From NCBI GenBank assembly GCA_020741375.1, contig DYZF01000035.1, positions 1 to 20,610 on the forward strand: a DNA stretch of 20,610 bases, in the 5' to 3' direction. Position numbers and translations under genes: made by a program. This DNA comes from Tessaracoccus flavescens (GTDB taxonomy: Bacteria; Actinomycetota; Actinomycetes; Propionibacteriales; Propionibacteriaceae). Of the stretch, positions 14,261 to 20,610 are shown one piece after another (the first letter of the stretch is position 1; every line of letters starts with the position of its first letter). The notes below the pieces were generated by a model. It had not been told where the DNA came from. It saw nothing but the letters and a program-made list of their open reading frames with translations, and searched no databases.

Positions 14261-14266
14261 TAGTGT
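14261..14266 (+). promoter_or_regulatory. TANNNT -10 box 7 nt before the crcB pair (leaderless candidate)
   Basis: TAGTGT is followed after 7 nt by GTG 14274, with no Shine-Dalgarno sequence. The same hexamer and spacing occur before the GTG of hpt. A leaderless start leaves no room for a fluoride riboswitch. Confidence 0.5.
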
Positions 14267-14273
14267 TCGCCGC

Positions 14274-14657
14274 GTGAACCAACGGGCCGCCGCACCAGAC
14301 TCGCTCGTGGCGCGCGCCCTCGTCATCTTCGCCGGCGGCATGCTGGGCACCGCGGCCCGGGTGTCGCTTCTGGACTGGTACGACGACGACCTCGCGGGTT
14401 TGGCGGTGGTGAATCTGCTCGGGTGCCTTCTGCTCGGAGCGATCTCAGGCTGGTTCGGGCAACGCGTCACCTTGCTGCGGTTGTTCCTGGCCGTCGGGGG
14501 AGTGGCGTCGTTCACGTCGTGGTCGTCGCTGGCGCTGCAGGGCATCGCGTCGCCGAGCATGGTGGCGCTGGTGGCGGCGGAGACGGTCGCCGGGATCTGT
14601 TTCGCGGGGCTGGGTCACGTCATCGGCCGGGCGGTTCGCCGTCGACGGGGGCGTTGA
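14274..14657 (+). CDS. crcB1: Fluoride channel subunit CrcB/Fluc, divergent copy
   Basis: Fluc proteins form dual-topology dimers that export fluoride. The 127-residue protein has four membrane segments and the family marks FAGGMLGTAARV and VVNLLGCLLLG (pore Asn47). The usual GGFTTFS box of the third helix is altered to ASFTSWSS, so the second of the two Phe-box aromatic positions is Trp83. A positive tail (RRRRGR) suggests one orientation in the membrane. The GTG start is set by the -10 box and by the absence of any other candidate. The stop at 14657 is one base before the ATG of the second copy. The two products probably form a heterodimer. Confidence 0.88.
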   Translation: MNQRAAAPDSLVARALVIFAGGMLGTAARVSLLDWYDDDLAGLAVVNLLGCLLLGAISGWFGQRVTLLRLFLAVGGVASFTSWSSLALQGIASPSMVALVAAETVAGICFAGLGHVIGRAVRRRRGR

Positions 14658-14658
14658 G

Positions 14659-14991
14659 ATGCTGTGGTTGGTGGCGGTCGCTGGAGGTCTCGGGGCAGTG
14701 GCGCGCGCGGGGGTGGACCGGGTAGTTGCCAGCCGCTGGCCGGGGTGGGTGGCGACCTTGGGCGTCAACGTCGTCGGCTCGTTCCTGCTGGGGGTGGCGT
14801 CGTCGCACCTGAGCGGGGAGGCGTTGGCCGTGGTGGGCGCCGGATTCTGCGGCGGGTTCACCACCTTCAGTTCCGCCTGTTGGCAGGCTGCCCGCGAGTT
14901 GGGCCGCCGTCGGTGGGGCTTCGCGGTTGGCTACACGTTGGTGACGGTCGCGGCATGCCTAGCCGCGGTCGCTGTGGGGTCAGCGATCTAG
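14659..14991 (+). CDS. crcB2: Fluoride channel subunit CrcB/Fluc, canonical copy
   Basis: The 110-residue protein is the second Fluc subunit, with four membrane segments. It has GGLGAVARAGVDR at the N-terminus, pore Asn37 in GVNVVGSFLLG, and an intact GFCGGFTTFS box (Phe67, Thr68, Thr69, Phe70). The ATG starts one base after the stop of the first copy, so the two are translationally coupled, which fits equal production of two subunits of opposite orientation. The gene is followed by about 90 bp containing a weak inverted repeat (CAGCCG at 15038 with CGGCTG at 15061) and then the terminator of ppa from the other strand. Confidence 0.9.
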   Translation: MLWLVAVAGGLGAVARAGVDRVVASRWPGWVATLGVNVVGSFLLGVASSHLSGEALAVVGAGFCGGFTTFSSACWQAARELGRRRWGFAVGYTLVTVAACLAAVAVGSAI

Positions 14992-15081
14992 ACCCCACTT
15001 GCCGTCTCTTGTCGCCGGCATCCCGGCACCCATATACCAGCCGTTGCGGGCCCGAGTATCCGGCTGTCTTCTCAGGGAACG

Positions 15082-15107
15082 AAAAATGCCCCGCCGAAGC
15101 GGGGCAT
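15082..15107 (-). terminator. Rho-independent terminator of ppa
   Basis: On the minus strand a perfect 9-bp stem (ATGCCCCGC and its complement) closes a TTCG tetraloop, giving the very stable C(UUCG)G hairpin, followed by five T residues. It lies 13 bp after the ppa stop. Confidence 0.9.
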
Positions 15108-15120
15108 CTCACGACTAGCT

Positions 15121-15684
15121 TCAAGCCAGGTTGACGTGGTGGTGCTCGAACGGCGTGCCCTTGGCGCGCTCGAACGACGCCGAGACCTCAGCCTCAGCCT
15201 GATCGCGACCGGTCCACGTGGCGCCCTCGACGGACTTACCGGGCTCCAGGTCCTTGTAGACCGAGAAGAAGTGCTCGATCTCCAGCAGCATGTACTCCGG
15301 AACCGACTCGAGGTCCGTGATGTGCTTGCGACGGGTATCGGCGGTGGCCACGCACAGGACCTTGTCGTCGCCGCCCATCTCGTCGGTCATGCGGAACATC
15401 GCGACCGCGTAGCACTCGACGAGGCAGCCGGGGAACGTCGGATCCGCACCGATGATCATCGCGTCGAGCGGATCGCCGTCCTGGCCGAGGGTGCCCTCGA
15501 CGAAGCCGTAGTCGTACGGGTACTGGGTTGAGGTGAACAGGGTCCGGTCCAGCCGGATTCGCCCCGTGTTGTGATCCATCTCGTACTTGTTCTTGGTCCC
15601 CTTGGGGATCTCGACGGTCACGTCGAACAAGATGCGGCGACCCGGATCGATGGGGGTCAGTCCAGCGGGCGCGTCTTCGCTCAC
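15121..15684 (-). CDS. ppa: Inorganic pyrophosphatase (soluble, family I)
   Basis: The enzyme hydrolyses pyrophosphate to phosphate and so drives biosynthetic reactions. The 187-residue protein shows [41 protein letters not shown] (with the family's D-x-D-P-x-D metal-binding core), and the C-terminal [17 protein letters not shown]. It is somewhat longer than many bacterial homologues because of an N-terminal extension ([14 protein letters not shown]). I start at GTG 15684, with AGGAG 8 nt upstream; the extension could also reflect a later true start, but no internal ATG or GTG sits before [10 protein letters not shown]. It is divergent from dacB across 78 bp that include a CCCGCG/CGCGGG inverted repeat. 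Confidence 0.95.
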   Translation of the reverse strand: MSEDAPAGLTPIDPGRRILFDVTVEIPKGTKNKYEMDHNTGRIRLDRTLFTSTQYPYDYGFVEGTLGQDGDPLDAMIIGADPTFPGCLVECYAVAMFRMTDEMGGDDKVLCVATADTRRKHITDLESVPEYMLLEIEHFFSVYKDLEPGKSVEGATWTGRDQAEAEVSASFERAKGTPFEHHHVNLA

Positions 15685-15711
15685 TTTGGCACTCCTATGA
15701 TTGAGATCGTG

Positions 15712-15727
15712 CCCGCGTCTTCGCGGG
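15712..15727. repeat. Inverted repeat in the ppa-dacB divergent promoter region
   Basis: CCCGCG (15712-15717), TCTT, CGCGGG (15722-15727) form a 6-bp perfect inverted repeat midway between the divergent starts. It could be an operator or a leader hairpin; nothing in the sequence decides. Confidence 0.35.
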
Positions 15728-15762
15728 TGGTCACAGGCAGGATACAACGATTGGAGGGGCCC

Positions 15763-17202
15763 TTGCGCACACGCTCGCGTGCCGTGGAGTGGGTGGTCAC
15801 CTGGCTCCTCGTCGGCGTGCTTCTCGCTGGAGGCCTCGCGGCTGCCGTTTTCCACCGCGAGTTGCTCTCTGCAACGGGCCTCACGCGGTCTGGGGCGCCG
15901 TCGACGGTGGATCCGTCGCTGTTCGCCCCGGAACCCACCCCAACCGCCACCACACAGCCAGCCTCCAGCACCGGCCTGATCGCGGCGGCCGGCCTGCCCG
16001 AGGCCGGAAAGCTCCCGAATCGTGAGACGCTCGAAGCGCGCCTCGCTGCCCTCGACACCTCCGAACTGGTCAAGCAGGAGCCGGAGACCGGCGTCATCGC
16101 CCCGGCGTTCGAGGTGCTCGACGTCGAGACCGGCGCCGTCCTCGCCGCCCGCGGCAACACCACGCCGCTGATCCCGGCCTCGAACACCAAGACCCTCACC
16201 ACGCTCGCTGTGATGAACGCCTTCACGGGCAGCGAGACCTTCGCCACCCGCGTCGTGCAGCCCGCGGCCGGACAGATCGTCTTGGTGGGTGGGGGAGACC
16301 CAACCCTTCTCTCGGAGCCCGCCGCGGCCGGGGCCTACCCGATCCCGGCCAACACCCAGACGCTCGCCGCCGATACCGCCGCGGCACTTGTGGCCGCGGG
16401 GCAGACCTCCGTCACGCTCGGCTTCGACGCCACCCTGTTCACCGACCCCGGCTGGAACGCCACCTGGCCCGGCAACTACCGCGACCAGGTCACCCAACTC
16501 TCGGCGCTCTGGGTGGACGAGGGCCGCGTCGACGGCGCCCGCTCGCGAACGCCTGCGCTCGCCGCTGCGGTGAAGTTCGCCGAGCAGCTCACCGCCGCCG
16601 GGATCACGGTCACCGGAGAGCCGACGGCGATCGTCGCCAGCGGCCCGGAGCTCGCGCGCGTCGAATCGCTGCCGATGCACGTGCTCGTCGAGACGGCCAT
16701 GCAGCGCTCCAACAACTCCTTCACCGAGGTGCTCGGCTTCCAACTCGCGCTCAAGACCGGCCACCCAGCCACGTTCGCCGGCTCCGTCGCCGCCATCCAG
16801 GAGCAGCTGACCGCGCTCGGCCTCTGGGACCCCGGCATGGTGCTGCACGACGCGTCCGGCCTCTCGCGCAGCAACCTCGTCACGCCGCAATCGCTGGTCA
16901 AGGCCATGCGCGCGCTCGCGTCCACCCCTCGCCTGTCGGTGATCCTCGACGGGCTGCCGACGGCGGGCGTCACCGGCACGCTCGCCGACCGCTTCACCGA
17001 TCCCGTCTCCAGCCCCGCCCGCGGCGTTGCTAGGGCCAAGACCGGCACCCTCAGCGGCGTGTCCACCCTGTCCGGCACCACGATGACCGCCGACGGCCGT
17101 CTCGTCGCCTTCGCCTTCTTCGTCAACGGCAGCCCCGCCGGCTGGTACGCGAAGATCTGGGCGGATCAGGCGGCCGGTGTCGTCACGGCGTGTGGCTGCT
17201 GA
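15763..17202 (+). CDS. dacB: D-alanyl-D-alanine carboxypeptidase/endopeptidase, PBP4 type (S13)
   Basis: This penicillin-binding protein trims or cuts peptidoglycan cross-links outside the membrane. The 479-residue protein has an N-terminal membrane or signal segment ([20 protein letters not shown], about 8-27), then a Ser/Pro/Thr-rich linker. The three serine-acyl motifs are SNTK (Ser140, Lys143), SNN (316-318) and KTG (426-428). The spacing of about 175 residues between the first two is shorter than in E. coli PBP4 with its large insert, but usual for actinobacteria. I start at TTG 15763, with GGAGG 6 nt upstream; an upstream ATG at 15697 has no site and would add a leader not typical of the family. 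The stop TGA shares a base with the next ATG. Confidence 0.9.
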   Translation: MRTRSRAVEWVVTWLLVGVLLAGGLAAAVFHRELLSATGLTRSGAPSTVDPSLFAPEPTPTATTQPASSTGLIAAAGLPEAGKLPNRETLEARLAALDTSELVKQEPETGVIAPAFEVLDVETGAVLAARGNTTPLIPASNTKTLTTLAVMNAFTGSETFATRVVQPAAGQIVLVGGGDPTLLSEPAAAGAYPIPANTQTLAADTAAALVAAGQTSVTLGFDATLFTDPGWNATWPGNYRDQVTQLSALWVDEGRVDGARSRTPALAAAVKFAEQLTAAGITVTGEPTAIVASGPELARVESLPMHVLVETAMQRSNNSFTEVLGFQLALKTGHPATFAGSVAAIQEQLTALGLWDPGMVLHDASGLSRSNLVTPQSLVKAMRALASTPRLSVILDGLPTAGVTGTLADRFTDPVSSPARGVARAKTGTLSGVSTLSGTTMTADGRLVAFAFFVNGSPAGWYAKIWADQAAGVVTACGC

Positions 17203-18167
17203 TGGATTTCGCGCCAACCGTCGGCTGGGGCCTCGCTCGCCGGGTCTCCCGCGCCTCCTCGGGTGAACTGCCGGAGATCTCCCCGCGCGAGCTCACCCAG
17301 TTCGTCGCCTCGCTGCGCGTTCTGGCGCGTGAGGCCGGACGGATCGGGGCCCGCCACATGGAGCTGCCCGGGGCCGGCGCCGGCGAGATCCGGGTGGTGG
17401 ACTGGGCCGGCTGGGGCCGGGCGGTGCAGCGCATGACCGACGGCGCTGTCGATCAGTTGGGCCTGCCCGAACGCGAGCCCGGGCTCCGCACCTCGGCGCG
17501 CGGCGTCCTCAACGGACTCGTCGCCGGCACCGCGATCGGGAAGATCGGGCCGCAGCTTCTCGGCCAATACGACCCGTTCACCGGCGACGACGCCCTCTAC
17601 CTCGTGGCGCCGACGATCCTGCAGCACGAGCGCACCCGCGGTTTCGTCCCCGAACACTTCCGCCTGTGGATCGCGCTGCACGAACAGACCCACGCGCTGC
17701 AGTTCCAGCGCGCCCCGTGGCTGCGCGAATACCTCGCGACCCGGATCCAGAGCATGCTCACCGACGACGTCCCGCTCCTCGACGGGCTCAAGGGGTGGGC
17801 GCGCTCCGGTGACGCCGCGGCGATCCTGTCCGGTGAGGGTGGCGCGATGGCTGACATCAAGGCCACCATGACCTTCCTCGAGGGCCACGCCGATCACGTC
17901 GCCGACACCGCCGCGCGCATGCGCATCCGCACCGTTCGGCAGTTGCGCAAGGCGTTCACGCGGCCGGAGAGGCCGGGCCTGCTCGGCCGCCTGTCCGCGA
18001 CCTTCGACAAGGGCGCCCAATACCGCGATGGCTTGGCCTTCTGCACGAAGGTGGCCAGCCTGAAGGGCAACCGCGGGCTGCGCCGGGCGTTCGACGCGCC
18101 CGAGAATCTTCCGACGGCCGCCGAGATCGCGGATCCGCCCGCCTGGATCGCCCGGGTCCATGGCTAG
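17202..18167 (+). CDS. DUF2342 zinc-dependent metalloprotease family protein
   Basis: The 321-residue protein belongs to the DUF2342 family (often named zinc-dependent metalloprotease or F420-associated protein), found next to dacB and tilS in actinobacteria. The zinc motif is intact: HEQTH at residues 160-164 in [11 protein letters not shown], and a downstream FLEGHADHV (Glu227 onward) probably supplies the third ligand. Other family marks are [28 protein letters not shown] and the C-terminal [13 protein letters not shown]. There is no signal peptide, so it is presumably cytoplasmic. ATG 17202 overlaps the dacB stop by one base (TGATG), so coupling replaces a ribosome site; a GTG at 17190 is the alternative. 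The gene overlaps tilS by 8 nt. Substrates are unknown. Confidence 0.87.
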   Translation: MDFAPTVGWGLARRVSRASSGELPEISPRELTQFVASLRVLAREAGRIGARHMELPGAGAGEIRVVDWAGWGRAVQRMTDGAVDQLGLPEREPGLRTSARGVLNGLVAGTAIGKIGPQLLGQYDPFTGDDALYLVAPTILQHERTRGFVPEHFRLWIALHEQTHALQFQRAPWLREYLATRIQSMLTDDVPLLDGLKGWARSGDAAAILSGEGGAMADIKATMTFLEGHADHVADTAARMRIRTVRQLRKAFTRPERPGLLGRLSATFDKGAQYRDGLAFCTKVASLKGNRGLRRAFDAPENLPTAAEIADPPAWIARVHG

Positions 18168-19092
18168 GCGGGAGCTCGGGCCGGCGGCGCTGCGCGTGGC
18201 GCAGGCCGTGCTGGCCGCGTTGCCCGACGGCGGCGAGGTGACGGTGGGTGTCTCCGGCGGCGCAGACTCGCTCGCCCTCGCCCTCGGCACGCTCTGGGCC
18301 GCGCCCCGGAAGGGCGTGGTGGCGGGCGCGATCGTCGTCGATCATCAACTGCAGGAGGGCTCCGGGGACATTGCGGCGGGGGTCGCGGAGGTGTTGGGGG
18401 AGCGGGGGCTGCCGACGCGGGTCGTCGCCGTCGACGTCCCGGACTCGCCCGACGGCGTGGAGGCCGCCGCCCGCGACGCCCGGCTCGCCGCCCTCAGCGC
18501 GCCCGGCCACCCGGTGCTGCTCGGCCACACGCTCGACGACCAAGCCGAATCCGTCCTGCTCGGCCTGCTGCGCGGGTCTGGCACGCGGTCGCTGGCCGGC
18601 ATGGCCCCCGTCCGCGGCTCGTTCATCCGCCCGCTCCTCGATCTGCGCCGGGCCGACACCGTCGACGCCTGCCGCGATTGGGGCGTCGAGCCCTGGCACG
18701 ACCCGATGAACGACGACCCACGCTTCGCCCGCGTCCAAGCCCGCCAGGCGCTCGCCACGCTCAATGAGAGCTTCGGTCGCGACCTCAGCGCCAGCCTCGC
18801 CCGCACCGCCTCGCTGGCCCGCGCCGACGCCGAGTACCTCGACGCCGTCGCCGCTGCCGCCTCCGCCGGGGACACCCTCGACGCGCGGGCGCTCGCCGAG
18901 CTGCACCCGGCGATTCGCCGTCGCGCCATCCACCAGTGGCTCACCCGGCGCACGCCGACGGTGTCGCAGGCGCACGTGCTCGCGGTCGCGGCGTTGGTGG
19001 ACGACTGGCGCGGCCAGGGCGCGGTCGCGGTGCCGGGCGGCGCCGTCGAACGGGTCGACGGATGGCTGGCGTTCCGCGGAGGTCGTGGGTAG
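18160..19092 (+). CDS. tilS: tRNA(Ile)-lysidine synthase
   Basis: TilS adds lysine to C34 of the tRNA-Ile with a CAU anticodon, changing it to read AUA; it is essential in most bacteria. The 310-residue protein has the PP-loop SGGADS (32-37), IVVDHQLQEGS, LGHTLDDQAESVLL, and the NDDPRFARVQAR segment that follows the catalytic domain. It has a short C-terminal part and lacks the full-length C-terminal domains of E. coli TilS, as is usual for actinobacteria. ATG 18160 overlaps the end of the DUF2342 gene by 8 nt, making dacB-DUF2342-tilS one unit. Two of the window's few GACTC sites lie in this gene. Confidence 0.93.
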   Translation: MARRELGPAALRVAQAVLAALPDGGEVTVGVSGGADSLALALGTLWAAPRKGVVAGAIVVDHQLQEGSGDIAAGVAEVLGERGLPTRVVAVDVPDSPDGVEAAARDARLAALSAPGHPVLLGHTLDDQAESVLLGLLRGSGTRSLAGMAPVRGSFIRPLLDLRRADTVDACRDWGVEPWHDPMNDDPRFARVQARQALATLNESFGRDLSASLARTASLARADAEYLDAVAAAASAGDTLDARALAELHPAIRRRAIHQWLTRRTPTVSQAHVLAVAALVDDWRGQGAVAVPGGAVERVDGWLAFRGGRG

Positions 19093-19096
19093 GCGC

Positions 19097-19102
19097 TAGT
19101 GT
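19097..19102 (+). promoter_or_regulatory. TANNNT -10 box 7 nt before hpt (leaderless candidate)
   Basis: TAGTGT is followed after 7 nt by GTG 19110. Hexamer and spacing are the same as before the crcB pair, and there is no Shine-Dalgarno sequence. Confidence 0.5.
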
Positions 19103-19109
19103 CGGATGC

Positions 19110-19661
19110 GTGGATGCAGCTGACGTTTCGCAAGACCTCGAGAAGGTCCTCTTCACCTCCGATCAGATTCAGGCGCGAGTGGCCGAGGTCGCCGCGCAGA
19201 TCGACGCTGACTACGCAGGTCGCGACGTCCTGCTGGTGGGCGTCCTCAACGGCGCCGTCATGGTCATGAGCGATCTGCAGCGCGCCATGCGCAGCCACGT
19301 CGAGATGGATTGGATGGCGGTGTCGTCGTACGGGGCGGGCACCCAGTCCAGCGGTGTGGTGCGCATCCTCAAGGACCTCAACACTGATCTTGAGGGGCGC
19401 GACGTCATCGTGGTGGAGGACATCATCGACACGGGCCTCACGCTCAGCTACCTCATGAGCAACCTCGCGTCGCGCGGGCCGGCCAGCCTGGAGATCATGA
19501 CGATGTTCCGCAAGCCCGAGGCCGCCCAGATGGACGTTCCGGTCAAGTACGTGGGCTTCGAGATCCCCAACGAGTTCGTCGTCGGCTACGGGCTCGATTA
19601 CGCGGGCAAGTACCGCAATCTGCGCGACGTCGGCACGCTGTCGCCGCACGTCTACAGCTGA
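19110..19661 (+). CDS. hpt: Hypoxanthine phosphoribosyltransferase
   Basis: The enzyme salvages hypoxanthine or guanine with PRPP to give IMP or GMP. The 183-residue protein has normal length and shows VLNGAVMVMSDLQRAM, the flexible loop SSYGAGTQSSG, the PRPP-binding VVEDIIDTGLT (101-111, Glu103 and Asp104 acidic pair), FRKPEA, and the base-binding YVGFEIPNEFVVGYGLDY. The start is GTG 19110, set by the family N-terminus (EKVLFTSDQIQARV follows closely) and by the -10 box. The tilS-hpt-ftsH order is widespread in bacteria. A 5-bp hairpin after the stop is too weak to call a terminator. Confidence 0.95.
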   Translation: MDAADVSQDLEKVLFTSDQIQARVAEVAAQIDADYAGRDVLLVGVLNGAVMVMSDLQRAMRSHVEMDWMAVSSYGAGTQSSGVVRILKDLNTDLEGRDVIVVEDIIDTGLTLSYLMSNLASRGPASLEIMTMFRKPEAAQMDVPVKYVGFEIPNEFVVGYGLDYAGKYRNLRDVGTLSPHVYS

Positions 19662-19741
19662 CGCTGCGTGCATTGGGGCTCGGTCACGGAGCCGTCGCCG
19701 TTCAGCCCGCCGCTGAAGCCCGCGGGAGAATTGTCGCCCGC

Positions 19742-19750
19742 TGGTAAGGT
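19742..19750 (+). promoter_or_regulatory. Extended -10 promoter candidate for ftsH
   Basis: TGGTAAGGT fits an extended -10 (TGn + TAAGGT). Transcription from about 19757 would give a leader of about 75 nt. No good -35 is visible. Confidence 0.4.
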
Positions 19751-19774
19751 TTCGGTGCGCCTCCGCATAGGTGG

Positions 19775-19790
19775 GCGTCACGTGTGACGC
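19775..19790. repeat. Inverted repeat in the ftsH leader
   Basis: GCGTCAC-GT-GTGACGC is a perfect 7-bp inverted repeat with a 2-bp centre, located between the promoter candidate and the start of ftsH. The 2-bp loop is too tight for an RNA hairpin of full length, so a dimeric repressor site is the likelier reading (inference). Confidence 0.4.
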
Positions 19791-19831
19791 TCAGCGGCGG
19801 CACCTCCGTCCCTCACTAGAACGGCCGTGCT

Positions 19832-20610
19832 TTGCAGAAGTTCTTCAAAAGCCCCATGGCGTGGATTCTGATCAGCCTCGTGTTTGTGCTGCTCGGAATG
19901 CAGGCCATCGGCGCGATGACCGGTTTCCAGCAGGTCACCACCGCAGAGAGCCTCGAAGTGCTCCGCGGCGATACCAAGCTGAAGGAGGTTGTGCTCGTCG
20001 ACGGCGAGCAGGCCATCCAGATCACCGACGCCGACGGCAAGAAGACCCAGTCGGCGTGGGTGGGCAATCAGGTTGACGAGATCATCCCGCTGCTCGAAGA
20101 GCGCAAGGCCGCCGGCACGCTGGAGAACTGGGCGGGTCGCAACCCCACCCCCAGCCTGCTCTCCACCTTCCTCTACACGGGCCTGCCGTTCCTGCTGATG
20201 ATCCTGCTGTTCTTCTGGATCATGCGGTCGATGTCCGGCGGCGGCTCTGGCGGGCCGCTGTCGTTCGGCAAGTCCAAGGCCAAGCTCGTCAGCAAGGACA
20301 CCCCGAAGACCACCTTCGGTGACGTCGCCGGCGCCGACGAGGCCGTCGAGGAACTGGAAGAGATCAAGGAGTTCCTCGCCGAGCCCGCCAAGTTCCAGAA
20401 GCTCGGCGCCAAGATCCCCAAGGGCGTCCTGCTCTACGGCCCTCCCGGCACAGGTAAGACGCTGCTGGCCCGCGCCGTCGCCGGCGAGGCCAACGTGCCG
20501 TTCTTCTCCATCTCCGGTTCGGACTTCGTCGAGATGTTCGTCGGTGTCGGCGCCTCCCGCGTCCGCGACCTCTTCACCCAGGCCAAGGAGAATGCGCCCG
20601 CCATCATCTT
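19832..20610 (+). CDS. ftsH: ATP-dependent zinc metalloprotease FtsH (5' part, runs off the window)
   Basis: FtsH is a membrane-anchored hexameric AAA+ protease that extracts and degrades membrane and regulatory proteins. The visible 259 codons hold the first membrane helix ([20 protein letters not shown], 9-28), a short extracytoplasmic domain, the second helix (about 110-132, [18 protein letters not shown]), a Gly/Ser linker, and the start of the AAA domain: [19 protein letters not shown], Walker A GPPGTGKT (203-210) and [18 protein letters not shown]. The protease domain is outside. The frame has a stop at 19817, so the start must be TTG 19832 or ATG 19856; TTG is preferred because it supplies the family's K-F-F-K-x-P cytoplasmic N-terminus before the helix. 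No ribosome site is visible for either. Confidence 0.93.
   Translation, partial: MQKFFKSPMAWILISLVFVLLGMQAIGAMTGFQQVTTAESLEVLRGDTKLKEVVLVDGEQAIQITDADGKKTQSAWVGNQVDEIIPLLEERKAAGTLENWAGRNPTPSLLSTFLYTGLPFLLMILLFFWIMRSMSGGGSGGPLSFGKSKAKLVSKDTPKTTFGDVAGADEAVEELEEIKEFLAEPAKFQKLGAKIPKGVLLYGPPGTGKTLLARAVAGEANVPFFSISGSDFVEMFVGVGASRVRDLFTQAKENAPAII

Noticed and set aside
14209..14273. Fluoride riboswitch upstream of the crcB pair
   Set aside because: The gap is only 65 bp, no crcB-motif fold is apparent, and the -10 box implies a leaderless transcript.
15038..15066. CAGCCG/CGGCTG repeat after crcB2 as a plus-strand terminator
   Set aside because: The loop is 17 nt and the stem 6 bp; the short pyrimidine run after it is not a T tract. 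The ppa hairpin nearby may serve both directions.
15685..17217. Upstream extension of the ppa frame through the dacB region, giving a 698-residue product
   Set aside because: The true ppa start is at 15684 with its own ribosome site. The extension is antisense to dacB, whose SxxK, SxN and KTG motifs are all in the plus frame.
19677..19693. GGCTC/GAGCC hairpin after hpt as a terminator
   Set aside because: The 5-bp stem without a T tract is expected often by chance in GC-rich DNA.
1..20610. Mobile element, phage, CRISPR or defence system
   Set aside because: Every long coding region is accounted for by a core or widely shared family; I saw no direct-repeat array, terminal inverted repeats, integrase or transposase motif.

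Overview
The window is chromosomal DNA from a high-GC actinobacterium. The gene order (topA, tmk, holB, ricT; then ppa divergent from dacB, a DUF2342 protease gene, tilS, hpt and ftsH), the Lys/Ala-rich TopA tail and the many TANNNT boxes a few bases before start codons point to Propionibacteriales, most likely Propionibacteriaceae (inference; no 16S gene is present). It looks like ordinary core chromosome: I see no integrase, transposase, phage gene, CRISPR array or defence island.

Layout. 1-3733: the end of topA, then a set of closely spaced or overlapping genes: a degenerate CYTH-CHAD-like protein, thymidylate kinase, a broken membrane-protein gene and the DNA polymerase III delta-prime subunit. 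3814-8073: a membrane protein with a very long acidic N-terminus and a DoxX-like membrane domain, the RicT/PSP1 protein, and an anchored alpha/beta-hydrolase peptidase. 8136-8211: tRNA-Thr(CGT) with its own promoter and a strong terminator. 8364-10791: a flavin amine oxidase and an AlkZ-like winged-helix protein. 10858-14208, minus strand: a TRM11-like methyltransferase and a SixA-type phosphatase, then the ammonium-uptake pair amt-glnB behind two GlnR-like boxes. 14274-14991: two overlapping-operon CrcB/Fluc fluoride channel genes. 15121-20610: ppa (minus), and on the plus strand dacB, DUF2342, tilS, hpt and the start of ftsH.

Functions meet in four groups: replication and nucleotide supply (topA, tmk, holB, hpt), translation fidelity (tRNA-Thr, tilS, the TRM11-like protein), nitrogen supply (amt, glnB), and envelope or protein quality control (dacB, ftsH, the peptidase).

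No wholly new multi-gene system is evident. The observations most worth following are: a CYTH-CHAD protein that has lost the signature residues of both domains; a P-II protein with Phe at the usual modification site (Tyr51) and no linked glnD; helically phased GlnR-like half-sites before amt; a series of probable leaderless genes; and a strong under-use of GACTC/GAGTC compared with GATTC/GAATC across the window.
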